Counted from the stretch's first letter, positions 1 through 8,078 are shown. The stretch is 64,000 nucleotides of DNA from Arthrobacter sp. SLBN-83 (GCF_006715285.1 NZ_VFMX01000001.1:1922001-1986000), one strand, 5' to 3'. A program made the numbers and translations. Notes: a model not told the origin generated them from the sequence alone.

Positions 1-631
1 CGATGCCCTCCGCCAGGACCTTGATGCCAAGTTCCCTGGCGATACCCCCAATGCCGGCCACCACTGCCTGCCGGGCCGGGCTGGTGTCGATGCCCCGGAT
101 CAGCTTCATGTCGATTTTCATCAGGTCGGGCTGGAAGTCCACCAAAAGTCCCAGCCCGGCATGGCCGGCGCCGAAGTCGTCGATGGCCGTGGTGAAGCCG
201 TGCTTGCGGTACTCGGTGATGATATTGGTGAGATGGCCGGTATCAACCACTTCTTCGTTCTCCGTGAACTCGAACATGATTGACGATGTCGGGAAGCCGC
301 AGCGCGTCGCGGCCAGGAGGGTGGCGCGGAGGCAGGCTGCCGGCTCATAGACTGCGTTGGGCATGAAGTTGATGGACAGCATCAGCTCTTCATCCGCCGG
401 GAACAACCGGGACGCCAGTTCGATGGCCTTCACCCGGCAGTCCTGGTCAAAACGGTATCTTTGCTCCGGCAGCACTCTTCCCAGGACCTCGTACGCACCC
501 TCGCCGGACATTCCCCTGACCAGGGCCTCATAGCCCCAGACGCGGCGTGCCTCTGCGTCGTAAATCGGCTGGAAGGCCATGCTGAAATCGAAGTCCAGCC
601 GGGAAGATGCGGTGCAGCCGTTACAAGCCAA
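1..631 (-). CDS. EAL-domain c-di-GMP phosphodiesterase (partial)
   Basis: Only the N-terminal 210 codons lie in the window; the C-terminus runs off the left edge. The product looks like a stand-alone EAL domain that hydrolyses cyclic di-GMP. Seen directly: FQPIYD at residues 20-25, the signature EALVR at 35-39, SINFMP with the metal-binding Asn, FEFTENE, AIDDFG with the paired Asp residues, LMKID with the catalytic Lys, and VLAEGI at the edge. No GGDEF, PAS or membrane segment precedes the domain. I chose a TTG start at 631 because an in-frame stop lies just upstream (656-658) and GAGAGG sits about nine bases before it; an internal ATG at residue 18 would cut into the domain. With all visible catalytic residues present it is probably active. 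Confidence 0.8.
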   Translation of the reverse strand, partial: MACNGCTASSRLDFDFSMAFQPIYDAEARRVWGYEALVRGMSGEGAYEVLGRVLPEQRYRFDQDCRVKAIELASRLFPADEELMLSINFMPNAVYEPAACLRATLLAATRCGFPTSSIMFEFTENEEVVDTGHLTNIITEYRKHGFTTAIDDFGAGHAGLGLLVDFQPDLMKIDMKLIRGIDTSPARQAVVAGIGGIARELGIKVLAEGI

Positions 632-719
632 AGTGAGGTCCTCTCTGGGGGTTACTCAAGAGTAGGACACCACAGGTTTCTGCCCCCAGTGAATGGGGGC
701 GGGTCACTGAGTGTTGACG

Positions 720-1766
720 TTAGCGTTCGGGATTATTGATGGGCTTGTCGAGTGCCAGGCTAATGGTCTGGCCGGATGCCAGTTCCCCGGGCGGCAGGTC
801 GGTGAATTCGTACCATGCCCCGCCTGTTCCCTTGCTGGGGCGGTTGGCTGCGCGCAGGTCGGTTACGCCGAAGCGGAACGAAACTTGCCGCTCCGTGTCC
901 CCGGGGGCCGTGGTGTAGGTCAGCGGAATGCCGTTGGCATCGGTGGTGAAGGTTCCCTGGGCACCCTCGATCTTCAACTCGCCCGGAATTAGGCGAACCT
1001 TCGTGCCGGCAGGAATGGGCTGGTCCGCCGCCAAGGATGGGTTGTACAGCAGGATCTGTGCGGTGGTGGACCGGTATTTGTAGCCAAGGCTGTCGAACGA
1101 ATCGCCGTCCACCGTGGTGTAGTAGACGGTTTGGCCGAACGAGTTCTTGACCTCCGCTCCGGCCCCCGAGCGGCTGTCCACCGCGTTTTTTTGCAGGGGG
1201 ATGGCTCTTCCGGCCTGGATGAAGAAGACGTTCCCCTTTTCGTAGGCGAAAGGAACCTTATTGGCTTCCGCCAACTGCTCCTCGGTCAGGTTGAACCGGT
1301 AGGTGATGCCGGCCAGGCTGTCGTCGGGTTCCACTGTGTAATCCATTGGAATGCCGTTAGCGTCCACCGTGGCCACGCCCATGGCGCCCGGCCCGGGACC
1401 ATCCGGAATCAGTCGGAGCTTGGTGCCCGGAGCGAGGGGCGTTCCGGGCTGGAGCCCGTTGAACCCGGCCACCTTCGCCTCGGAGAGCTTGTAGGCCTTC
1501 GCCACTGCTGCGAGCGTGTCGCCCGCTGTCGTGGTGTAGAAGTCCACGTTGCCAAACGAGTCCCGCATGGTTTCCCCGCTCAGCGCGGGCTTCGCGGCCG
1601 AAGACGCGGTGGGGGCGGGGGTGGACTGGATGGCCGCCGCCGGCTCTGTCGGGTGATCGGAGTACGTGCATCCCGCCAGTCCAGTCAGCAGCACGACACT
1701 TACCGCGGCCTGCGGCCAGGCCGCGCGCCTTGGTGCCGTCTTTGATCTACTGCCGATTCCCACCAT
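720..1766 (-). CDS. Secreted lipoprotein with repeated LysM-like domains
   Basis: A 348-residue protein with a basic N-terminus, a hydrophobic stretch and lipobox LAGC (lipidated Cys at 33), so it should be anchored outside the membrane. About four LysM-like units follow, each opening with YTT or YTV and a GD or DD turn and closing with PGTKLRLIP-type strands. They look like two copies of a two-unit block: SFG followed by a YTT strand recurs near residues 70 and 210, and DANGIP recurs near 136 and 278. LysM domains generally bind peptidoglycan or chitin. No catalytic domain is present, so a structural or wall-binding role is most likely. It appears to be a single gene. Confidence 0.7.
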   Translation of the reverse strand: MVGIGSRSKTAPRRAAWPQAAVSVVLLTGLAGCTYSDHPTEPAAAIQSTPAPTASSAAKPALSGETMRDSFGNVDFYTTTAGDTLAAVAKAYKLSEAKVAGFNGLQPGTPLAPGTKLRLIPDGPGPGAMGVATVDANGIPMDYTVEPDDSLAGITYRFNLTEEQLAEANKVPFAYEKGNVFFIQAGRAIPLQKNAVDSRSGAGAEVKNSFGQTVYYTTVDGDSFDSLGYKYRSTTAQILLYNPSLAADQPIPAGTKVRLIPGELKIEGAQGTFTTDANGIPLTYTTAPGDTERQVSFRFGVTDLRAANRPSKGTGGAWYEFTDLPPGELASGQTISLALDKPINNPER

Positions 1767-1864
1767 GGATATGCCCCCCCAATAAGTCCAGCCGAGTTAC
1801 GGCCCACATGGGCCAAAAGTGAGACTACTGGATGAACCTCCAACCGCCGTCACCGAGCCTGCTG

Positions 1865-1894
1865 TTGTTATGTCGGAGATTTCCGACGTATTCT
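1865..1894 (+). promoter_or_regulatory. Promoter with ArsR operator dyad
   Basis: TTGTTA (1865-1870) and TATTCT (1889-1894) are spaced by 18 bases. Between them lies a perfect dyad, GTCGGA-GATT-TCCGAC (1872-1887), flanked symmetrically by TA. The -10 ends six bases before the GTG at 1901, so the transcript would be leaderless. The placement suits an autorepressor blocking RNA polymerase. Confidence 0.6.
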
Positions 1895-1900
1895 ATTCCT

Positions 1901-2215
1901 GTGCTTCCCGATGTCTTTGCCGCAGTGTCCAACCCGGCACGGCGCGTCATCCTGGACGAGCTGCGGCAGGGCCCGCGGACAGCCGGTGACCTCACCGGCC
2001 TGCTGGACCTTAGCCGCCCGGCAGCGTCCGAGCACCTTGCCGTGCTCCGTGAGGCGGGGCTGGTCCGGGAGGAGCGGCGGGGCAGGAACAGGGTGTATCA
2101 CCTGCAGCCTGCCCGGCTCGCCGAGATCGGCGGCTGGGTAAAGCACTTCGAGCACTACTGGAACCAGCGGCTGGATGCCCTGGCCGACCTTCTGGACGAG
2201 GAGAAACCGTCATGA
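1901..2215 (+). CDS. ArsR-family winged-helix transcriptional regulator
   Basis: A 104-residue HTH_5 repressor. Seen: PDVFAAVSNPARRVILDEL opening helix, the recognition-helix region LSRPAASEHLAVLREAGLV and the wing RRGRNRVYHLQ. There is no Cys pair for metal binding, as usual for ArsR proteins paired with AHSA1 genes. The frame stays open to an ATG at 1832, but that extension (MNLQPPSPSL) is not domain-like and would run through the operator and promoter at 1865-1894. I therefore prefer the GTG at 1901 as a leaderless start. Its stop overlaps the next gene's start (ATGA, 2212-2215), so the two are translationally coupled. The target is likely its own promoter. Confidence 0.8.
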   Translation: MLPDVFAAVSNPARRVILDELRQGPRTAGDLTGLLDLSRPAASEHLAVLREAGLVREERRGRNRVYHLQPARLAEIGGWVKHFEHYWNQRLDALADLLDEEKPS

Positions 2216-2619
2216 CCGAGAACGCCATCCGGCTGGAACGCCGCTACCCACACCCCGTTGCCGCTGTCTGGGCCGCCCTGACCACCCCTGAACTGCTGGC
2301 CCGCTGGTGGGCGCCGGGCGACATCGCGCCCGTGGTGGGCCACCGCTTCAGCATGGACATGGACGCCTGGGGCCAGCAGCAGTGCGAGGTGCTCACCGTG
2401 GACCCGGGCACGTCCATCAGCTTCCTGTTCTCGCAGGGCCAACTGGACACCACCATCACCTGGCGCCTTGAACCCGTGGACGGCGGCACCATCCTCCACT
2501 TCGAGCACGCCGGCTTCCAGCTCGACACCCCCATGGGCCGGCACGCCATCGAGGGCATGGGCAACGGCTGGCCATCCCTGCTGGCCCGGATCGACGGTCT
2601 CCTTGCCGAAGCTGCCTGA
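2212..2619 (+). CDS. SRPBCC/AHSA1-family protein
   Basis: 135 residues with the START-like AHSA1 pattern: ERRYPHPVAAVWAALTTPELLARWWAP at the N-terminus, HRFSMDMDAW in the middle, and a long C-terminal helix (MGNGWPSLLARIDGLLAE). The family has a hydrophobic cavity and usually binds or detoxifies a small hydrophobic ligand; the ligand here is unknown. It overlaps the ArsR gene by four bases, forming the common ArsR-AHSA1 two-gene unit. A second such unit occurs at 48460-49302. A strong palindromic terminator follows directly. Confidence 0.8.
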   Translation: MTENAIRLERRYPHPVAAVWAALTTPELLARWWAPGDIAPVVGHRFSMDMDAWGQQQCEVLTVDPGTSISFLFSQGQLDTTITWRLEPVDGGTILHFEHAGFQLDTPMGRHAIEGMGNGWPSLLARIDGLLAEAA

Positions 2620-2629
2620 CACTTCAGGT

Positions 2630-2668
2630 GAACGGACGACGGCGGTCCCGGCCCGCCGTCGTCCGTTC
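2630..2668 (+). terminator. GGACGACGGCGG-family palindrome, intergenic
   Basis: Perfect 16-bp arms (2630-2645 and 2653-2668) with a 7-base loop, eleven bases after the AHSA1 stop, followed by CCCTTTGG. The core GGACGACGGCGG is shared with palindromes at 34814, 44983, 49342 and, inside a gene, 5871. Probably a terminator. Confidence 0.7.
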
Positions 2669-2723
2669 CCCTTTGGCTCCTACCTCCCGTTTACTGCCGG
2701 ACGGAGAAGGGTAACGATGGAGT

Positions 2724-2972
2724 ATGACTGATACCGGAGACGGCGGCGCCAACGACCCCTTTGATGGCAATGATGAGCTGGTGGCGGGAACGGATCCCGA
2801 TGCCACACCCGAAGACATCGCGGAGGATGTCCGCCACGACATTCAGCTGGGCCATGTGCAGGACGATGTAAGCCACGTCCTGGAGGAGCGTTTCGAAGAG
2901 GCCGGGATCAAAGCCCGGCCGGAAGAAGTGGATGACCTGGCCGAGGAAATCGAGCGGGAAGCCTCCAGCTGA
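2724..2972 (+). CDS. Small acidic hypothetical protein
   Basis: 82 residues, strongly acidic and Cys-free, with no signal peptide or membrane segment. The N-terminus is disordered-looking (GDGGANDPFDG). The second half has amphipathic helical character (DDVSHVLEERFEEAGI, EVDDLAEEIEREASS). I do not recognise a domain. A G-rich ribosome-binding site precedes the ATG, and the codon pattern is that of a real high-GC gene. A short GC hairpin (2991-3005) follows. It lies between a terminator and the SRAP gene, so it is likely monocistronic. Function unknown. Confidence 0.6.
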   Translation: MTDTGDGGANDPFDGNDELVAGTDPDATPEDIAEDVRHDIQLGHVQDDVSHVLEERFEEAGIKARPEEVDDLAEEIEREASS

Positions 2973-3144
2973 TTTTTCCGTCTGTAGCAACGGCTTCAAA
3001 AGCCGGGCGGGCCTGAAACGGCGGGTAACGACCTGGGCCAGTGCGCTGGCCGTGTTGGGCGCATGGCTCCACGGAGTCATACCGGTGGTCCAGGTGGCCC
3101 GTCCCGTTACTTACCGGGCAATCTGGAGTGGGGAGAATAACCAC

Positions 3145-3849
3145 ATGTGCGGCAGATACGTCATGTCCAAGGCCAGCGGGGACCTCCTGAGCCACTTTGA
3201 CGCAAAAGAGGTTGAAGGCAGCCTGCCCCCACCCAGCTGGAACGTGGCCCCCACCGAGCCGGTGCCGATCGTGGCCGAACGGCTGGACGAGGGCAGCATC
3301 GAACGGCACCTGCTGGTGGCCCACTGGGGCCTGGTCCCGTCCTGGGCCAAGGACATCAAGATCGGCAACAAGCTGATCAATGCCCGCAGCGAGAGCATCC
3401 TGGAGAAGCCGGCATTCCGTAAGGCAGCTGTGAAAAGACGCGCAATTCTTCCTGCCGACGGCTACTACGAGTGGCAAAAGACGGAAGACGGCAAGAAGAT
3501 CCCCAACTACCTGTACTCCGAGAAGGAACCGATGCTCGGCTTTGCCGGCCTGTACGAGTGGTGGGCCGATCCTTCAGTGCCGGAGGATGACCCGGGCCGG
3601 TGGCTCCTGAGCTGCACTGTCCTAACCACCACCGCCCAGGACTCCTTGGGCCACGTCCACGACAGGTCCCCGGTGATCATTCCCCGCGACCGCTTCGCTG
3701 AGTGGCTGGACCCGGACCTGACGGATAAGAACGATATCCAGCACCTCCTGGACACTCTTCCCGAGCCCGTTCTGACCCCACGGGTAGTCTCCACGAGGGT
3801 AAACAGTGTGCGGAACGACGGGCCGGAGTTGATTGAGCCGGCCGAGTGA
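3145..3849 (+). CDS. SOS response-associated peptidase (SRAP/HMCES/YedK family)
   Basis: A 234-residue SRAP-domain protein. The family senses abasic sites in single-stranded DNA and forms a protective covalent link through its N-terminal Cys. The product starts MCGRY, so Cys2 becomes the first residue once Met is removed; this fixes the start at 3145 although the frame is open back to 2932. Other signatures are SWNVAPTEPVPI, the WGLVPSW strand, NARSE near residue 73 with the catalytic Glu, PADGYYEW, and HDRSPVII near residue 170 with the catalytic His. Length is normal. No LexA box is obvious upstream. Confidence 0.9.
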   Translation: MCGRYVMSKASGDLLSHFDAKEVEGSLPPPSWNVAPTEPVPIVAERLDEGSIERHLLVAHWGLVPSWAKDIKIGNKLINARSESILEKPAFRKAAVKRRAILPADGYYEWQKTEDGKKIPNYLYSEKEPMLGFAGLYEWWADPSVPEDDPGRWLLSCTVLTTTAQDSLGHVHDRSPVIIPRDRFAEWLDPDLTDKNDIQHLLDTLPEPVLTPRVVSTRVNSVRNDGPELIEPAE

Positions 3850-3890
3850 CGACGCTGTCGCGGACCGGCTCCTTTGAGGTGCCGCGGGAT

Positions 3891-4052
3891 TTACGGCCAG
3901 TCGGCGCGGGTGAAGCGGATGGGGCTGCGCATGGTGAGCAGGCAGTCGGACGTCCAATCCGCCACTTTGTGCTGTACATCCAGTGATTCCGGCGCGGTGA
4001 CCTGCGCGTCCTGGTTCGCGGCGTCTGTAAGACTCTCAACTGTGCTTTTCAT
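3891..4052 (-). CDS. Small peptide (53 aa), function unknown
   Basis: A short ORF with an unusually good ribosome-binding site, AAGGGGGAC, ending a few bases before the ATG at 4052. The peptide is MKSTVESLTDAANQDAQV at the start and ends CLLTMRSPIRFTRADWP. It has an acidic, leader-like first half, a single Cys and a basic, aromatic tail. A dyad (TTGGCA-N9-TGCCAA, 4062-4082) lies right before the ribosome-binding site. The shape resembles a leader-plus-core precursor peptide, but I see no modifying enzyme, protease or exporter beside it. It could equally be a small cytoplasmic protein. The start is well supported; the function is not. Confidence 0.5.
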   Translation of the reverse strand: MKSTVESLTDAANQDAQVTAPESLDVQHKVADWTSDCLLTMRSPIRFTRADWP

Positions 4053-4061
4053 TTGTCCCCC

Positions 4062-4082
4062 TTGGCAAAGCGTGTGTGCCAA
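4062..4082 (-). promoter_or_regulatory. Dyad upstream of small peptide gene
   Basis: TTGGCA (4062-4067) and TGCCAA (4077-4082) form a perfect 6-bp dyad with a 9-base spacer, immediately upstream of the ribosome-binding site of the peptide gene at 4052. It could be an operator or a 5' UTR hairpin. Confidence 0.35.
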
Positions 4083-4190
4083 CCCTAGGCAGCGTTGAAT
4101 TCCAAGGGAAGAGGGTTAATCCAGCAGCAGGATAAACTGCGCAAATCTTGAGGAATGACGCAAATTCCCCGGCCAAAAGCCCGGGCCGGC

Positions 4191-5639
4191 TCACTTTCCC
4201 GCACGGGAGAAAACCGCGTTGAAGAAGGAGACGAGGGCGTCGGCCTTCGCCTGTGTCTCGGATTGGGACGCAGTCCGGCTGCTTGCCTCAATCGACAGCG
4301 TCCCCCTGCGCGCTCCGCACCGGATGTGCCATTCGCCGGTTCCGTCGGAGAGCTGATAAGCGACAGAGTAGGTTGAGTCGGCGGTGATGGCAGTGGTGAG
4401 CGCGGCGACAGGGGACCAGGGCCGGCTGCTGCCTCCGAAGGACTTCTCCTGGACGCTCGTGCAGCCCCGGAGATGCTCCGCTCGGGAGTCGAACGGATAA
4501 GGCGGAGCCAAGGATGAGGGCATGTTGATTACGGTGAAGTCGGTGTAGTCCACTTTGCTGGCGCCCTGGATCTGGCCCTGGCCATAGACGGAGCCGGCCA
4601 GGGCAGCGGTGTAGGACTCATCATCAAAGGTGCAGGGGGAATCGGATGGCGGAGCTGACGCGCCGGGAGGCGGGCCGATCAGTGCCGCCTGCGGCAGGCT
4701 CACCGGTTCCCCGCCGGGACCGGTCATGCCCTTGAACAGCGCCACCATCTGGTCAGGCGTCATTGAGTTTGGCGCCGGCGGAGGCGCGGACGTGGAGCCT
4801 TTTGCGGCCTGGTCAATGAGCTCCCTGGCAAGGACTGCCATGGCGTCCAGTGCAGGCTTGGCGTCGGCCTCCGCGTTGAGGTTTGCGACTGCGAGGTTGA
4901 GTGTGATGGACAGGGTGCCCTGAAGGACGCGCAATCCCACGGAGCCGAAGTCCCCGGGACCCTTCGGCTTGGTCACCTGCATGAAGGCGTGCTGCTTTTC
5001 CCCAAGCGGGGGAGCAGTGAGCAGCTGGATACCGTAGGTGGAGGTGCGGCCGGATTCGGTGTAGGTCATGTCGAACTGGCCGCAGCGGGACATCAGCTCA
5101 CCGGCATAGCCAAAGTCCGCCTTGGTGATGGCCTGCTTTTCAGCACTCCTCAGGACCGCCATGATGGTGGTGGTTGGCCCGGACTGACCGCCCACCGGGG
5201 GCATGGCACCTTCCGCGAAGTTGATGTCCTTGTCTGCCCACCGTTTGAAGGGGTCTTGGGGAACGAACGCTATGCAGTCGCTGGGCGTCGACTCCAGCGT
5301 CGTTGAAGGAAACGACCCGCTTACCGCGCCGCTGCGCAGTCGGGTGGAATCCTGGGCTGCGGGAAATGGGAGGTTCCGGCTCTTTCCCACTCCGTTGATG
5401 ATGGCTGCGAGTTCCGCATCCGAGAACACTTTGGACGGTGCCGCCGACGCTGTTCCGGACGGCGGCGAGGACGTCTCAGGTGCAGGAGCCTGGCTGCCGG
5501 AAGGACTGGCGGTTGGAGCGCCGCCGCCGGAGGAACATCCGGCCAAAACCAGCAGGACGGCTGTCATGCAGCCGAGCCGGCGCCTGCTGCTTCTTCCTGC
5601 GGCAGCACCGCCACGCTTCGCGGCTCCACGAGCAGCCAT
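4191..5639 (-). CDS. Large secreted lipoprotein, function unknown
   Basis: 482 residues. A basic N-terminus is followed by a hydrophobic segment and lipobox LVLAGC (Cys near 35), then a Ser/Pro/Ala-rich linker to about residue 70. The remainder seems to hold two related extracellular modules. Each contains a conserved Cys and a serine-rich hydrophilic tract, for instance DCIAFVPQDPFKRWAD in the first and PCTFDDESYTAALAG in the second. The start is supported by AAAGGAGG eight bases upstream. I do not recognise a family; DUF3558-like actinobacterial sensor lipoproteins are one possibility. The gene precedes the two coupled membrane genes but is separated from them by about 50 bases. Confidence 0.65.
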   Translation of the reverse strand: MAARGAAKRGGAAAGRSSRRRLGCMTAVLLVLAGCSSGGGAPTASPSGSQAPAPETSSPPSGTASAAPSKVFSDAELAAIINGVGKSRNLPFPAAQDSTRLRSGAVSGSFPSTTLESTPSDCIAFVPQDPFKRWADKDINFAEGAMPPVGGQSGPTTTIMAVLRSAEKQAITKADFGYAGELMSRCGQFDMTYTESGRTSTYGIQLLTAPPLGEKQHAFMQVTKPKGPGDFGSVGLRVLQGTLSITLNLAVANLNAEADAKPALDAMAVLARELIDQAAKGSTSAPPPAPNSMTPDQMVALFKGMTGPGGEPVSLPQAALIGPPPGASAPPSDSPCTFDDESYTAALAGSVYGQGQIQGASKVDYTDFTVINMPSSLAPPYPFDSRAEHLRGCTSVQEKSFGGSSRPWSPVAALTTAITADSTYSVAYQLSDGTGEWHIRCGARRGTLSIEASSRTASQSETQAKADALVSFFNAVFSRAGK

Positions 5640-5690
5640 CGCCGGCCTCCTTTGCCTGCACCAACGCTAGGCTCCGGCTCCCCAAGGCAG

Positions 5691-7436
5691 CTAGGGCCGT
5701 AGGACCCGGCCGGGTGCCGGACCGGCAGGAACCGCAGCGCCGGGAGGTATCAGCGGGACAACCTCCAACCGGGTTCCCGGCCCCGCGATTACCAGGACCT
5801 GCTGCCCGGCAGTGGCTTCCAGCGCCGCCGCAACCTGCCGGATGACGTCCCCAGCCACAGGCGAAAGATCGGACGACGGCGGAAGTCCGGCGCCGCCGTC
5901 GTCCGCCCTCAGCCAGGTGGTCACCTTCGCCCCGGTGGCGTCAGCGATGCCGCGCGCCAGGGCCTCCGGGTCCACGGCATCAGGGCGGTAGCCGCTGACC
6001 AGGGTGACCCGCTCGATCACCCTCTGGTGTACGGGGGCCGCCGCGGCAAGCAGTGTCCGGTCATGACGCCACAACGCAAAGTGGTAGCCCGCCACAAGCC
6101 CGGCGGCCACCAGGAGGCCCAGCGGTGCGCGGATGCGGTCCAGGACGCTGCCGCCGCTGACCTCGCCCAGCAGGAATTCGAAGAGCCGGTAGCCAATCAC
6201 CAGCAGCGTAATGAGTGCCACCACCGCGCTCACGCCAAAAAATGCCACCAGGTACACGCGCCGGCCTGGCGGAATCTCATCCGCGCTCCGCGGCTGGTGC
6301 CGGGGCTTCCACGCCAGCCACCACACCGGCGCACCCACCGCCAGGGAACTGATGCCGCCCAAAAGAAGGGTCCGTGTAGCCCTGCCCGCCAAGGGCGATA
6401 CGGCTGCAGCCAGCAGTGCGTTGACCACAACGCCAACACCCGACGCCGCAGCGGCAAGCGCCACTGCCGACGTCACCAGGAGGCTGGCCCGCCGGGTCCT
6501 GGTGGAACGGTCCACGGACGTGCTGCGGTGGTAGCGCCACACCAGCGCCCCGATGGTCGCGGCGGCGATGGCAGGAGCGAGTGGTTCAAGCAGGTTGTCC
6601 AAGGGATCGCTGCGGTCGAACGCCAGCCGCAGGAGGACGAACAGGATGACGCCCAGCCCGCCAAGGGCGGTGATGCCGGCCAGGAAGATGCCCACGCCAA
6701 TGATGGCGACGTCCACCAGGCCGGTCTGGAAGCGCCGGCCGCCCTCCCGGAACCAATGCCACCACCACACCAGCGCGCCGCCAGCTGCCCAGACCAGGGA
6801 CCGGAGGACGTCAACCCACCAGGGCTCAAAGGCGGCGGTTGCCGTGAAACCGCGGATCGCGACGTCCAGCAGTGCGCTGAGCGCAGCGATCGCGGCACCG
6901 GTGCCCAGCAGCAGCCCAAAGACGGAGCCGACGACGGCGCGCACGTCCTCGAGGTGGCGCGACGCTTTGCCGGGGTGCTTCCACATCCACCGGTGCCACC
7001 ACCAAATGGCCGCCCAGACGACCCCGGTGGCAAGCGGGGACGGCCACTGGCTCTCCTGGGTGCCAATGAAGGACGTGGCAAGATCCAGCAGCGACGTGCT
7101 GGCAATGATAAGCGAGACGGCGTACATGCCGGTCAGGTAAAGGCCCCAGCCGGGCGCCCTGCGCTCGGCTTCGTCGTCGAGCCGGCGCCATACGAACCAC
7201 CAGAGCAGCAGTGCCAGTGGGCCGCCGATCAGGGTGAAGGCCAGGGACAGGGCCAGCCCGGTCACGTCGCCGGAGACCAGGGTGGTTGCCGTACGGAAAA
7301 GGCGCTCCAGCAGCCCGCTTACACCTGACGCGGCGATGACCACCAGCGCGAACAGCAGGACGTAGAGGATCAGCCGGCGGAGGGTTGCCAGGCTGCCTGT
7401 TGGCGTGGGGACCGTTGGTGCTGCCGGCGCCGTCAT
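5691..7436 (-). CDS. Polytopic membrane protein with DUF5671-like repeats
   Basis: 581 residues from the ATG at 7436, which overlaps the stop of the upstream gene (ATGA); an in-frame ATG at 7496 would run into that gene. About a dozen transmembrane helices are visible, in repeating blocks of a long hydrophobic helix pair followed by a WW-rich loop (WWWHRWMWKHPGK, WWWHWFREGG, WRYHRS, YHFALWRHDR), which matches the DUF5671 pattern. A soluble C-terminal region of about 120 residues follows. Within it, codons at 5871-5904 form a GGACGACGGCGG-family palindrome encoding DDGG..PPSS, as if a mobile palindrome had entered in frame. Function unknown. Confidence 0.65.
   Translation of the reverse strand: MTAPAAPTVPTPTGSLATLRRLILYVLLFALVVIAASGVSGLLERLFRTATTLVSGDVTGLALSLAFTLIGGPLALLLWWFVWRRLDDEAERRAPGWGLYLTGMYAVSLIIASTSLLDLATSFIGTQESQWPSPLATGVVWAAIWWWHRWMWKHPGKASRHLEDVRAVVGSVFGLLLGTGAAIAALSALLDVAIRGFTATAAFEPWWVDVLRSLVWAAGGALVWWWHWFREGGRRFQTGLVDVAIIGVGIFLAGITALGGLGVILFVLLRLAFDRSDPLDNLLEPLAPAIAAATIGALVWRYHRSTSVDRSTRTRRASLLVTSAVALAAAASGVGVVVNALLAAAVSPLAGRATRTLLLGGISSLAVGAPVWWLAWKPRHQPRSADEIPPGRRVYLVAFFGVSAVVALITLLVIGYRLFEFLLGEVSGGSVLDRIRAPLGLLVAAGLVAGYHFALWRHDRTLLAAAAPVHQRVIERVTLVSGYRPDAVDPEALARGIADATGAKVTTWLRADDGGAGLPPSSDLSPVAGDVIRQVAAALEATAGQQVLVIAGPGTRLEVVPLIPPGAAVPAGPAPGRVLRP
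5871..5904. repeat. GGACGACGGCGG-family palindrome inside a coding sequence
   Basis: Perfect 12-bp arms (5871-5882, 5893-5904) with the same sequence as the intergenic terminator palindromes. It lies in frame within the C-terminal domain of the membrane protein at 5691-7436. Either a coincidence of GC-rich coding or an insertion of the repeat that kept the frame. Confidence 0.55.
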
Positions 7437-7915
7437 TGCTTCACCGGCGCAACGGTGCAGTCCACCAGTGGGTACGGCGGCTGGTCGATCAGCCATTTCC
7501 CGTTCACCTTGAGGAGTGAGAAGGCGTCCTCAGTCTCATACTCCGACGGGCCGAAGGGTCCGCCCTGGGACGACCGGACAATCGAAACCCTCACCGTGGC
7601 TGAATTGGTGCGTTCCGTCGTCGAAACCAAGACGACGCGGGCCGGTGCCGGCTCGCTGACGTAGGCACCCCGGCACCGGCTCTTGGCACCCTCGGTGAGG
7701 TAGGACTGGGCGGTGGCCGTGTCGCCGTCGATCACTGCCCTGCTGTACCGCTGGACCACGCCGGCCGGGCTTGCCTCGTCCAGCGGTGCCGGCTCGCCGC
7801 GGGTGAACACCACGGCCAGGGCCACCACCACCAGCAGCACCACCACGCCCACCAATGCGAGCAGGACCCGGTCCGGTCTTCGCCCAGTGCGCTCCCTGGC
7901 CGCAGTCTCGTCCAT
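7433..7915 (-). CDS. Membrane-anchored extracytoplasmic protein
   Basis: 160 residues: a short basic cytoplasmic head (about 17 residues), one strongly hydrophobic helix (about residues 18-40), then an outside domain of about 115 residues with a single Cys pair (SRCRGAY and VDCTVAP). The core (VVQRYSRAVIDGDTATAQSYLTEGAK, then a VNGKWLID strand) resembles the NTF2-like or DUF4878-like folds common in actinobacterial secreted proteins. It overlaps the DUF5671-like gene by four bases, so the two are coupled and may act together at the membrane. The substrate or partner is unknown. Confidence 0.65.
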   Translation of the reverse strand: MDETAARERTGRRPDRVLLALVGVVVLLVVVALAVVFTRGEPAPLDEASPAGVVQRYSRAVIDGDTATAQSYLTEGAKSRCRGAYVSEPAPARVVLVSTTERTNSATVRVSIVRSSQGGPFGPSEYETEDAFSLLKVNGKWLIDQPPYPLVDCTVAPVKQ

Positions 7916-8012
7916 GGCGCAAGTATGGGGCAGGGGAAGCGGTTCCGCTCGTGTCTTTCGGCCCGCTTTTAACGCGTCTCAGCAGAATCTTCAGGATAAT
8001 TAGGAAAAGGGG

Positions 8013-8057
8013 TTGTTTTAGTAAAAATCTTCACTATAGTTGTGTGAGTCAGCTCAC
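8013..8057 (+). promoter_or_regulatory. Promoter and dyad of the XRE-cupin regulator
   Basis: TTGTTT (8013-8018), a 16-base spacer and TATAGT (8035-8040) make a good housekeeping-type promoter in a locally AT-rich stretch. Just downstream, where transcription should start, lies GTGAG-TCAG-CTCAC (8044-8057), a perfect 5-bp dyad suited to autorepression. Confidence 0.55.
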
Positions 8058-8060
8058 CCG

Positions 8061-8078
8061 ATGAAAGACAACCGATGA
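8061..8078 (+). other. Possible five-codon leader ORF (MKDNR)
   Basis: ATG at 8061 opens a five-codon ORF whose TGA overlaps the regulator start (ATGA, 8075-8078). It lies within the predicted 28-base leader and has no clear ribosome-binding site. A similar overlap occurs at 60605-60637. May be chance. Confidence 0.3.
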
